Origin: JAPLKB01 sp964429485
GTDB taxonomy: Bacteria; Desulfobacterota; Syntrophorhabdia; Syntrophorhabdales; Syntrophorhabdaceae
NCBI GenBank assembly: GCA_964429485.1
Contig: CAYSBW010000016.1
Coordinates: 1 to 40,732 of the forward strand
Reading direction: 5' to 3'
Length of the DNA: 40,732 nucleotides
The stretch's first letter is position 1; every line of letters starts with the position of its first letter. The translations under genes were made by a program, and so were the position numbers. This document shows, piece by piece, positions 8,305-14,561 of the stretch. The notes beneath the pieces were generated by a model. It saw nothing but the letters and a program-made list of their open reading frames with translations. It searched no databases and was not told the origin of the DNA.

Positions 8305-9064
8305 TAGCAAACTGTTCTTTGGAACTATCAAACTTAACAATCCCCTGTTTCAACGAGTTATTTACATGTCTGAAAACAACGGTCTGGTTAATGTTAAGCA
8401 GCCCGGAGATTTCTTCTGTGGAACGCGGTTTTTCTCTTAAAAGCATTATAATCTGGTTTATTTCCAGTTTATCAAGAATCAATTCCCGGAATAGTCCGTT
8501 TACTTTATCACTTGCAAAAAATTCATCATATTCTTTTTCATTATCAAAACGCACTCGTAGCCTCTCCCTTTCAACAAGCTTAATATAGGGGAGCAGATTG
8601 CTAATTGATTGAAGTTTGAACTTCAGTGTCTTTTCATTTATGCCTTCACCTTTGCCCAAATGTCCTAACCTTTGTATTTTTCCTGTAAAGTCTGTCATAA
8701 CTTCGGCAAAACGGACGCCCTCTGATGCAGAGACCCATTCAAGACGCAGTCTGTCGGGATTCAAGCCGGTATATTCCATTAATTTTTTACATATATGAAT
8801 TACGCTGATTGCATCATAATTGCCTTCAGTGGTGTAATGGCATTCTCCCGGCCAGCACCCGCCAACAAATACACCATCCAACCCATTGGTGAAAGAACGG
8901 ACCATAAATTCAGGGTCAAATCTGCCCGAACACATCATCCTGATGATCCTTATACTCGGAGGATACTGATAACGTGAAACGCCGGCGAGATCCGCTCCTC
9001 CATAACAACACCAGTTGCACAAAAAACCTATAATTTTTGGTTTAAAAATATTTCCAGACTCCAT
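8294..9064 (-). CDS. MvhD-type iron-sulfur subunit with C-terminal helix-turn-helix
   Basis: This 256-aa protein has the same MvhD domain (1-150) as the gene two places downstream. The conserved cysteines are C16, C19, C20, C45, C70 and C75 (FLCNWCCYGGADL, MCSGRFD, GGCWPGECHY), and long identical blocks such as LRLEWVSA link the two copies. The C-terminal ferredoxin is replaced by a winged-helix-like segment at about 197-256 (INQIIMLLREKPRSTEEISGLLNINQTVVFRHVNNSLKQG, here split only for description), where STEEISGLLNINQTVVFRHV reads as a helix-turn-helix. HTH tails are known in some MvhD-like proteins. GGAGG lies about 9 nt before the ATG. It precedes hdrA and follows the second leader copy. 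DNA binding, if real, could tie redox state to operon control. Confidence 0.88.
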   Translation of the reverse strand: MESGNIFKPKIIGFLCNWCCYGGADLAGVSRYQYPPSIRIIRMMCSGRFDPEFMVRSFTNGLDGVFVGGCWPGECHYTTEGNYDAISVIHICKKLMEYTGLNPDRLRLEWVSASEGVRFAEVMTDFTGKIQRLGHLGKGEGINEKTLKFKLQSISNLLPYIKLVERERLRVRFDNEKEYDEFFASDKVNGLFRELILDKLEINQIIMLLREKPRSTEEISGLLNINQTVVFRHVNNSLKQGIVKFDSSKEQFAIAN

Positions 9065-9151
9065 CTATACATTCCTCCATTTTTGATTATTTTTCTGTAA
9101 AACCATTTTGATTATTGCTGATTATTTAATTTCACATTAAACCTCCCTACA

Positions 9152-9187
9152 TAAAAAAATCCGGCCACAGGTATCTGCGCCGGATTT
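9152..9187 (-). terminator. Intrinsic terminator in leader copy 1
   Basis: On the minus strand AAATCCGGC (at 9187-9179) pairs with GCCGGATTT (9165-9157). There is an inner CAG/CTG pairing, and a run of seven T follows. The stem and most of the loop match the terminator at 12629-12663. It lies about 90 bp before the MvhD-HTH start, so it either ends the upstream transcript or acts as an attenuator for hdrA and its partners. Confidence 0.85.
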
Positions 9188-9208
9188 CCGGAAAGTTAAA
9201 ATAGAGGA

Positions 9209-9325
9209 TTAAGGCGAAGAGACTGTGGTCGTGGTAAAAACAGAATACCCCACGGGTACCCGGTTAATTCTTCAGCCTGATTTTATGTAATAATTAAGAT
9301 CTTTAACCTTTATCAGATGAGGCAT
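9209..9325 (-). CDS. Short leader ORF 1 with internal UGA (candidate selenopeptide)
   Basis: An AGGAGG site (9330-9335) lies 4 nt before the ATG at 9325, 28 bp after the stop of reductase 2. The frame encodes MPHLIKVKDLNYYIKSG and then UGA (9272-9274). If the UGA is read as a sense codon, 20 more codons follow (ending VSSP) before UAA (9209-9211). A hairpin with apical GUG starts directly after the UGA, with the G 18 nt downstream, which is within the geometry described for bacterial SECIS elements. Leader 2 has the same arrangement, with RxPV and TxVSxP shared in the downstream part. If the UGA is simply a stop, the product is 17 aa and the ORF ends at 9272. Selenocysteine decoding is inference only. 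Confidence 0.4.
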
Positions 9326-9353
9326 CTATCCTCCTAAATAGGGTAAAACCCGA

Positions 9354-10514
9354 TTATTTGCATGTCTCCAGAAGCGCTTCAACTCTCGTGCGCATCTGGC
9401 CCAGGTCGCTCTGTGAAAAATCTGTTACTATCTTAAGAAAAGGTATTTCATGTTTTTTCCGAACATACTCTCCTGCTTTACAGGATTCAACGTTATATGT
9501 ATGGCAAGCCTGAAGAACAACATCAATAACAGCATCTGGTTGATATTTATTTATTATATCGGTCATATACGAAAGCCGTCTGTTATTCGGTGTCATACAG
9601 GAACAGGGGATCTTAAGGTAATGCTCGGCCAGGGCTCTCACCGGGTCACCGGTATCCTCCTCAATATCAGCCATAAAGGGTTTTAATCCTGAACAGGAAT
9701 CGATGGCAACAATCGCTCCGCCTGATTCTTCAATAACTTTGAAAACCTTCTGTGCATCACCTCCCACGGGACATCCTGTTATCATTATTCTGGTAGCTCC
9801 CTTCATGCCATGGGAGTATCCAGATGATGCTCTTTCTTCCAGTCTTTTTAATGCCGAAACAAGCAAGGGTTCCATTTCTTTTCCTGTTGATATTTGAGAT
9901 AGAAGAGTAAGTTCACATATCTCACTCCAACCTGCTATAGGTTTAGATGCAGCATATTCAATAATTCTTTTCATTATTGAATTTTTAAAGTTGGTATCTT
10001 TGATAGCATCCTCAATTTGTTCGTCCAATACATGAACTTTGAAAAGGGTTTCGACAAATTTCTGTAGCTTCCGTATCATAACAGTCCAATAGGAAACAGC
10101 TTCATCTTCATCGGGCATTTGAGGTAAATCCATTATATAGGTAGGTTTTCTATCCGATATCAACTCGAACATCTTCTTCTTGCCGTCACAGGTTGTCTCA
10201 CCTATCACAACATCAGATATTCCGTAAAAAGGACAAGTGTCGGTTATAATAAAACCAAAACTTGATTTAATCAGCGGACATAAATTAGCTGGAAGCATTG
10301 TTTCCGCTGCCTCTATTGTTGAACTGGAAAAAGCACATAAAGTTGCCGGGACAATATCCATAGCAAAAAGCAATTCAACGGGGACGTAACCACAATAAAT
10401 CCCTGCTATTCTTTTTCCCTGCTCACGCTTTTGCAGCAAATGACCAAAAATTCTTTTACTTGGCAATTCGCCCGTATATTCGTCTTTTATAAGAGGTTCA
10501 ATTGTTATACCCAT
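9354..10514 (-). CDS. Double-cubane-cluster-type reductase 2 (2-hydroxyacyl-CoA dehydratase superfamily)
   Basis: This 386-aa protein belongs to the superfamily of 2-hydroxyacyl-CoA dehydratase and benzoyl-CoA reductase subunits. It most resembles the double-cubane-cluster proteins, whose [Fe8S9] cluster reduces small substrates after ATP-driven electron transfer. Conserved cysteines lie at C41, C60, C79, C94 and C109 within LPANLCPLIKSSFGF, TDTCPFYGISD and GETTCDGKKKMFELI. Later ones fall in ITGCPVGGD, DSCSGLKP and LQACHTYNVES. The first five have exactly the same spacing as in reductase 1 of this operon. It lies 35 bp after the activase gene, which should be its electron donor. The substrate cannot be told from sequence. 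A CoA-ester dehydratase role is less likely because no partner subunit or CoA-transferase is adjacent. Confidence 0.85.
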   Translation of the reverse strand: MGITIEPLIKDEYTGELPSKRIFGHLLQKREQGKRIAGIYCGYVPVELLFAMDIVPATLCAFSSSTIEAAETMLPANLCPLIKSSFGFIITDTCPFYGISDVVIGETTCDGKKKMFELISDRKPTYIMDLPQMPDEDEAVSYWTVMIRKLQKFVETLFKVHVLDEQIEDAIKDTNFKNSIMKRIIEYAASKPIAGWSEICELTLLSQISTGKEMEPLLVSALKRLEERASSGYSHGMKGATRIMITGCPVGGDAQKVFKVIEESGGAIVAIDSCSGLKPFMADIEEDTGDPVRALAEHYLKIPCSCMTPNNRRLSYMTDIINKYQPDAVIDVVLQACHTYNVESCKAGEYVRKKHEIPFLKIVTDFSQSDLGQMRTRVEALLETCK

Positions 10515-10549
10515 CTTTTCTGTTAATCCTTTTCCATAATTTTAAGAAT

Positions 10550-11317
10550 TCATAAACAAAATATTTTATCCATTTGAGTTGCAGCAAAAAGAGCTGCTCC
10601 ATACGCACCAACTATTTGTGGTTCTGCAGGTACAAATACAGATACACCAAGCTCCCGGCTAATAATGGTACTCACACATTTATTAAGAGCTACACCTCCT
10701 GCAAAAAACACCTCCCGAGGTGTTGATATCCGTTTAAGAAGTGCAATGGAACGGATTGCAATCGCCTGATGTATACCGAGAGCTATTTCCTGTCGTGCTG
10801 AACCCTGAGCTGTAAGCGAAATTACTTCTGATTCAGCAAAAACCGTGCACATACTGTTGATTTTTTCCGCTCGCTGTGCTGATAGAGCTTCCTTTGAAAA
10901 ATTATCAAGATCATATCCAAGAGCTTTTGCCATTATTTCAAGAAAACGGCCCGTGCCAGCTGCACATTTATCGTTCATCTCAAATTTGCTCAGTCCCCCT
11001 GATTCATCAAGGCAAATAGCTTTGGTATCCTGACCTCCTATATCGAGAATAAGTCTGCATTCCGGCATAATTGCCTTGGCTCCGATAGCAAAGGCTTTTA
11101 TCTCACTTATTACCGGACAATTCAGATATTCTTTTAAAAGATGCCGCCCATAGCCTGTGGCCACAATAAAATCATATTCAAGACCATCCATAAGTTTATG
11201 GCCTGCATCAAGAGGATTGTGAGAATTTAATGCTTTCCGTGTCAATATCAACTTTCCATCCTCAATAAGCGCAAGTTTAATAGTCCGAGAGCCTATATCA
11301 ATGCCTGCTGATCTCAT
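10550..11317 (-). CDS. BadF/HgdC-type ATPase activase (reductase-activating iron-sulfur protein)
   Basis: This 255-aa ATPase belongs to the BadF/BadG/BcrA/HgdC family. These are homodimers with one bridging [4Fe-4S] cluster that couple ATP hydrolysis to injection of a low-potential electron into a dehydratase or reductase. ASKHA-fold motifs are present: GIDIGSRTIKLAL at the N-terminus, ILDIGGQDTKAI near 90-101 and FFAGGVALNKCV near the C-terminus. The bridging-cluster cysteines are C118 (NDKCAAGTGRFLE) and C157 (NSMCTVFAESEV), 39 residues apart, the same spacing I recall for C127/C166 of HgdC. It overlaps the reductase 1 stop by 4 bp and is followed by reductase 2, so one activase probably serves both paralogues. 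Confidence 0.92.
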   Translation of the reverse strand: MRSAGIDIGSRTIKLALIEDGKLILTRKALNSHNPLDAGHKLMDGLEYDFIVATGYGRHLLKEYLNCPVISEIKAFAIGAKAIMPECRLILDIGGQDTKAICLDESGGLSKFEMNDKCAAGTGRFLEIMAKALGYDLDNFSKEALSAQRAEKINSMCTVFAESEVISLTAQGSARQEIALGIHQAIAIRSIALLKRISTPREVFFAGGVALNKCVSTIISRELGVSVFVPAEPQIVGAYGAALFAATQMDKIFCL

Positions 11318-12594
11318 TTTGCCTCTATACGTTCCCGGAATGCTTCAATTCTTGTTTTGAGCTGTCCCGCATCTTCCTGGCTGTAATCAGTCTCGAGACG
11401 CAAAACCGGGATACCGGATTCTTCCAGCACTGTTTCAAAGGGACCGCTCTCAACAAGGTAGGGATGACAGAACTGAAGACTATAGTGAATCACTCCTCCG
11501 GCATTGTATTTTTTATACATATCTTTTACATGGCCAATACGGGAGGGGTTCGGCGTAAAAACAGCGCAATCGATCTTGAAATACCGCTCTGTAATAGAGT
11601 CAAGGAGTTCATCAACTGTTTTTCCATTATCATCGGTAAGCCACTGAGCACCTCGTTCACCTACGCAGGATTCCTCTCCTACAATAACTGCTCCGCTTGT
11701 TTCAACAATAAAAGGAACTTTCCAGTTTGGAACAGCCATGGGGCAGCCAGACATAAGGACGCGCGTTGTGCCCTTCGGAGACACTCCTTCTCCTTTTTTA
11801 ATACGTTCCTCAAGTTCATCACAAAGTGAATTAACTGAAGCGGTAAAACGTATCGGATCGTCATAGAAAAATATCTGATTAACAAGCAGGGCATCCAGAC
11901 CGGAAATTGGTGAAGGATCAGCCTTGCGCAAATCGGCAAGACGTTTTACAGCTTTCCGTTTTTCATTAACAACTTCTATTCCTTTTTTCAGAGTTTCTAC
12001 TGTGATTTCTTTACCATTTGTATCTTCAAGCTTTTTTATAAATTTTTTATATTCATCTCTCAAAAGCTTTTTGCCTGAATCGCTTTTCATCTGAGGGAGA
12101 TCTATGATGTAAATGTCTTTAACCATTGATGAAAGGGCTTCATAGGATTTTTTCTTGCCGTCACATGTATTTTCACCAACAACAATATCGCTTGCTTCAA
12201 GATAGGGACATACAAGTCCTTTTTTGAAACCAAAGGCAGATTTGATTAGGGGACAAATATTGCGAGGCAATATTTCTTCAGCACCTTCGAAATTAAATTC
12301 CGCACCTGCACATAGCCCAACTGAAACACCGTCCGCCGCAAGAATCAATTCTTCCGGTACAAAAACACAATAAGAACCTGTCACTTTACGACCCTGTGAC
12401 TTGGCGTCCATAAGCTCTCTGAGCCGTAGACCATGAACCTCGCTCATGACAAAATCAAAATATTTCATGCCTTCAGGACGGTTTTTTTGGGACAGAAAAA
12501 TATCCTGATAGGCATTCCCAAGGATGGAAAGTAGGGCGTCATGGGCTTCAATATCAAGACCAAGGTCCAACCACATTTGTGTATATTTTGACAT
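11314..12594 (-). CDS. Double-cubane-cluster-type reductase 1 (2-hydroxyacyl-CoA dehydratase superfamily)
   Basis: This 426-aa reductase heads the operon. Cysteines at C76, C95, C114, C129 and C144 lie in GSYCVFVPEEL, LPRNICPLIKSAFGF, GLVCPYLEASD and GENTCDGKKKSYEAL, each exactly 35 residues later than in reductase 2. Further cysteines are C284 (MSGCPMAVPN), C310 (GEESCVGER) and C376 (LQFCHPYLVES). This matches ATP-dependent double-cubane proteins, which receive electrons from a BadF-type activase, here the next gene. The start is ATG at 12594, with AGGAGG about 6 nt upstream. An in-frame extension to 12666 would run through the terminator hairpin and is unlikely. Expression probably depends on the leader at 12595-12811. 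Its substrate is unknown. Confidence 0.85.
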   Translation of the reverse strand: MSKYTQMWLDLGLDIEAHDALLSILGNAYQDIFLSQKNRPEGMKYFDFVMSEVHGLRLRELMDAKSQGRKVTGSYCVFVPEELILAADGVSVGLCAGAEFNFEGAEEILPRNICPLIKSAFGFKKGLVCPYLEASDIVVGENTCDGKKKSYEALSSMVKDIYIIDLPQMKSDSGKKLLRDEYKKFIKKLEDTNGKEITVETLKKGIEVVNEKRKAVKRLADLRKADPSPISGLDALLVNQIFFYDDPIRFTASVNSLCDELEERIKKGEGVSPKGTTRVLMSGCPMAVPNWKVPFIVETSGAVIVGEESCVGERGAQWLTDDNGKTVDELLDSITERYFKIDCAVFTPNPSRIGHVKDMYKKYNAGGVIHYSLQFCHPYLVESGPFETVLEESGIPVLRLETDYSQEDAGQLKTRIEAFRERIEAK

Positions 12595-12610
12595 GTAAAC
12601 CTCCTGTACA

Positions 12611-12633
12611 TTTATTGCCCTGCGGGCAATAAA
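12611..12633. repeat. Perfect 10-bp hairpin before the reductase 1 RBS
   Basis: TTTATTGCCC and GGGCAATAAA form perfect 10-bp arms around a TGC loop, between the leader terminator and the AGGAGG site of reductase 1. It has no counterpart in leader copy 1. It could stabilise the 5' end of the processed mRNA or act as a second regulatory hairpin. Confidence 0.65.
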
Positions 12634-12663
12634 AAATCCGGCCACAGAAATCTGCGCCGGATT
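12629..12663 (-). terminator. Intrinsic terminator in leader copy 2
   Basis: On the minus strand AATCCGGC (12663-12656) pairs with GCCGGATT (12642-12635), with an inner CAGA/TCTG stem, and is followed by six T. It stands between the promoter at 12818-12846 and reductase 1, so unconditional function would silence the operon. Attenuation is therefore the likely role. Confidence 0.85.
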
Positions 12664-12684
12664 CACAAGAGGCTTTCTATTGGA

Positions 12685-12789
12685 TTAAGGCGGAGAAACT
12701 GCGGTAACGGAAACAATAAAAGGCCTCACGGGCCTCCTGTAAGTTTCTCAGCTTAATGTGATAAATAAATTTGCTGCATTTCCAATCAT
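12685..12789 (-). CDS. Short leader ORF 2 with internal UGA (candidate selenopeptide)
   Basis: An AAGGAAGG site (12796-12803) lies 6 nt before the ATG at 12789, just inside the transcript predicted from the promoter at 12818-12846. The frame encodes MIGNAANLFITLS and then UGA (12748-12750). Past the UGA, 20 sense codons (including RRPV and TAVSPP) lead to UAA (12685-12687). The number of codons between UGA and UAA equals that in leader ORF 1, although the N-terminal parts are unrelated. A hairpin starts right after the UGA and its apical GUG begins 18 nt downstream, resembling a bacterial SECIS. Without selenocysteine insertion it is a 13-aa leader peptide ending at 12748. Confidence 0.4.
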
Positions 12790-12817
12790 TATTAACCTTC
12801 CTTATTAATTGGATATA

Positions 12818-12846
12818 TTATTACCCCTATAAATGTGGAATGTCAA
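12818..12846 (-). promoter_or_regulatory. Sigma70-like promoter of the reductase operon
   Basis: On the minus strand TTGACA (12846-12841) is followed by a 17-bp spacer and TAATAA (12823-12818). Transcription would start near 12811, placing the leader ORF 2 ribosome-binding site a few bases from the 5' end. It reads toward the leader, reductase 1 and the rest of the redox operon. Confidence 0.65.
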
Positions 12847-12871
12847 GATTTACCATTGCTGGATTAATTAA

Positions 12872-13219
12872 TCATCCTCTTTTAATCAGTTCCACATCCA
12901 CCTCACCTTTGAATACATCAAGGAGTTCATCGTTCAGCTTTTTACCATCTTCTTCGTTTTCAAGTGCAACCACAAGCTCTCTATCATCCAGCACTTTTAA
13001 TTTTCCATATTTTTTTACCACCTCTATGACCCGCTGAGGATCTGTTGTTACCCATCCCTTCATCCGGCGGACAAGTTCCTCTCCGTTAAAAGCTCTTTCA
13101 ATCGTGAGATCCACTTTTCTTTTTTTTGCTTCCCAACCAACAAGAGCTGGTTGAACAACCATCGGGGTAACAGGATCGTGCATTGCCGCACATCTGAACC
13201 ATAATTTAGCTTTAACCAT
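12872..13219 (-). CDS. Hypothetical 115-aa soluble protein
   Basis: I do not recognise this family. The start is ATG at 13219 (MVKAKLWFRCAAMHDPV), chosen because AAGGAG lies 7 nt upstream. An earlier in-frame start at 13234 would overlap that site. The protein has no signal peptide or membrane segment. It has a conserved-looking N-terminal block with one cysteine (FRCAAMHDPVTPMVVQPALV) and then a highly charged, lysine- and glutamate-rich helical C-terminal half (VIEVVKKYGKLKVLDDRELV). It lies upstream of the redox operon in the same direction, but the operon has its own promoter only 26 bp downstream, so the two may be separately transcribed. Confidence 0.7.
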   Translation of the reverse strand: MVKAKLWFRCAAMHDPVTPMVVQPALVGWEAKKRKVDLTIERAFNGEELVRRMKGWVTTDPQRVIEVVKKYGKLKVLDDRELVVALENEEDGKKLNDELLDVFKGEVDVELIKRG

Positions 13220-13657
13220 TTGAGACTCCTTCATTATTATCGGATTATAATACTAAACATAAAATAATAGTTTATATTATAAGTGTCAAGTGCTTGAATA
13301 ATGCTCTCTCTGGACATTATCTTTCAATTTATTAAGATAATACACTGGTAGCACTGATTTTTTATGACTCTAAAAAACACATCGGAATATCAGTCCTAGT
13401 TTACCTGAAAATATAAATAATTGATTATACTATTATTCAGATAACACAACAAATTAATATTTATCTTGACAGTAGCCTGCTGTAACCGCTATTTCTATTT
13501 CAGGGTTTGCTTTAGATAAACCAAAATATTCCGTTAGTTGGCAAAGAAAGGGCATTAGATTGTCTCTTGAGTAAACCGCTACGGACAAAATGTTTATTTT
13601 ATGAAAAAAGACATTTTTCGTGAACGGAATAAAAAAAGATATATAAAAGGTCAATCG
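13220..13657. other. 438-bp divergent intergenic region
   Basis: This AT-rich region separates the leftward 115-aa gene from the rightward J-domain gene and should hold both promoters. It contains a near-palindrome, TCAAG-TG-CTTGA, at 13286-13297. A minus-strand frame ending at 13454 reads like protein over its last 40 or so residues (13457-13590) but lacks a credible start. Nothing else is recognisable. Confidence 0.5.
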
Positions 13658-14491
13658 ATGGATGATTTGTTAAAAAGCTCCTTCGAAATACTGGGAATTT
13701 ATCCTGGCGCATCAAGGGAAGATATTGAAAAAACCTTTAAAAAAATAAAATCTGAGCTCTCTGCAAATAAAGATGACTGGGATAAATTAAAAGAAATAAA
13801 TCGCGCATATGAAAACCTGATAGATTATATTACCTCAACCAAAAACATTGAGGATGTCAGGGAAAACAAAGCTCAATTAAAAAAAAGCATAAAGAGTATT
13901 AACTCTGATAAAACAACCTTTAAAAATCTGTTTTTTTCTGTTGGAGAAAAAATTAACGTATTTGCTTTTTCTGGCAGGTTAATAATTTTTATTGTTACTT
14001 TAATATGGGGTTTTCAATATATCACACACTCTGTTGAAAGCAATTATGTTGGTAATACATTTTTGCATAATGTGAATCTTCTTTTTCATGAAGCAGGACA
14101 TATTATTTTTTCTTTTTTCGGGGATTTTATGGGAATACTCGGTGGAAGTCTTTTTCAACTTATTGTTCCAGCAATATGCATGATTACATTTTTTAAAAAG
14201 AATAATTTATTTGGCGCTTCACTTTCTCTTTGGTGGATAGGACAAAATTTTGTTGATTGCGCCCCTTACATAAATGATGCACGGGTTCAAGAACTGATAC
14301 TTATTGGCGGTGTGACAGGACAGGACATACCAGGTTTTCATGACTGGAATAATATTCTCGGAGCACTGGGTCTACTGGAAGCTGATCATCTTATAGCCAA
14401 TACATTTCACTGGTTCGGGATTTCTTTGATGATCGTCTCTTTTCTTTGGGGAGGGTCTCTGCTTTTCCTTCAACGGAAACATTTAGAGTAA
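13658..14491 (+). CDS. J-domain-like membrane protein with HExxH motif
   Basis: From ATG at 13658 (AAGG about 7 nt upstream) this is a 277-aa protein. The N-terminal 55 residues resemble a DnaJ domain (SFEILGIYPGASREDIEKTFKKI and INRAYENLIDYI), but the HPD tripeptide needed to stimulate Hsp70 is absent. After a linker and one membrane helix (about 105-125), the sequence LLFHEAGHIIFSFFGDFMG holds an HExxH zinc-protease-like motif (H144, E145, H148). Two or three hydrophobic segments follow, and a last membrane helix lies near the C-terminus. The motif inside a membrane region recalls site-2 (M50-type) proteases, but I cannot place the second zinc ligand with confidence. The in-frame ATG at 13601 lacks a ribosome-binding site. 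Confidence 0.75.
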   Translation: MDDLLKSSFEILGIYPGASREDIEKTFKKIKSELSANKDDWDKLKEINRAYENLIDYITSTKNIEDVRENKAQLKKSIKSINSDKTTFKNLFFSVGEKINVFAFSGRLIIFIVTLIWGFQYITHSVESNYVGNTFLHNVNLLFHEAGHIIFSFFGDFMGILGGSLFQLIVPAICMITFFKKNNLFGASLSLWWIGQNFVDCAPYINDARVQELILIGGVTGQDIPGFHDWNNILGALGLLEADHLIANTFHWFGISLMIVSFLWGGSLLFLQRKHLE

Positions 14492-14561
14492 CAACAGCCA
14501 GCCTGTTTGTTCTTGAGTCGTCATAATATTTTTTGCTATGATATATACCGGAGGCAAATAT

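Larger units (their letters stand above)
9140..9335 (-). promoter_or_regulatory. Structured leader copy 1 (riboswitch- or attenuator-like), between reductase 2 and MvhD-HTH
   Basis: This is the second occurrence of a leader also found upstream of reductase 1 (12595-12803). Read on the minus strand, it has a ribosome-binding site and short ORF, a stem made of AGGC/GCCT plus GAAGA/TCTTC (9212-9220 with 9269-9278, one bulge), an inner hairpin ATACCC/GGGTAC with apical GUG (9245-9259), the conserved CGCCTTAATCC, then an intrinsic terminator. From the UGA through TAATCC the two copies align with no gaps. Similarity continues past the terminator into GGGAGGTTTAATG, which matches the AGGAGGTTTACATG start region of reductase 1. 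Here that start codon is followed at once by TGA. I do not recognise a known riboswitch family. Confidence 0.7.
12595..12803 (-). promoter_or_regulatory. Structured leader copy 2 (riboswitch- or attenuator-like), upstream of reductase 1
   Basis: Read on the minus strand it has a ribosome-binding site and short ORF. Next comes a long stem, ATTAAG/CTTAAT plus GAGAAACT/AGTTTCTC (12684-12700 with 12742-12757). An inner hairpin AGGCC/GGCCT (12721-12735) has loop CGUGA. The conserved CGCCTTAATCC and the terminator follow. An alternative pairing GAAAC/GUUUC, directly after the UGA, excludes the long stem, as expected for a switch. Helices that keep pairing while the bases differ from copy 1 (GAGAAACT/AGTTTCTC against GAAGA/TCTTC) support a conserved RNA. 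The ligand or signal is unknown. Confidence 0.75.

Noticed and set aside
9140..9335. Assignment of the leaders to a TPP, cobalamin, c-di-GMP or molybdenum-cofactor riboswitch
   Set aside because: Fragments such as CTGAGA, GTTACCG or CCGTGA occur, but the order of conserved blocks of these families is not present.
12595..12666. N-terminal extension of reductase 1 to 12666
   Set aside because: The extension would be encoded by the terminator hairpin and the 10-bp hairpin; AGGAGG places the start at 12594.
13457..13590. Minus-strand frame whose last 40 residues look protein-like (for example SRDNLMPFLCQLTEYFGLSK)
   Set aside because: No credible start or ribosome-binding site, the upstream part is low-complexity, and I do not recognise a family. 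It could be a gene remnant, but the evidence is too weak for a feature.
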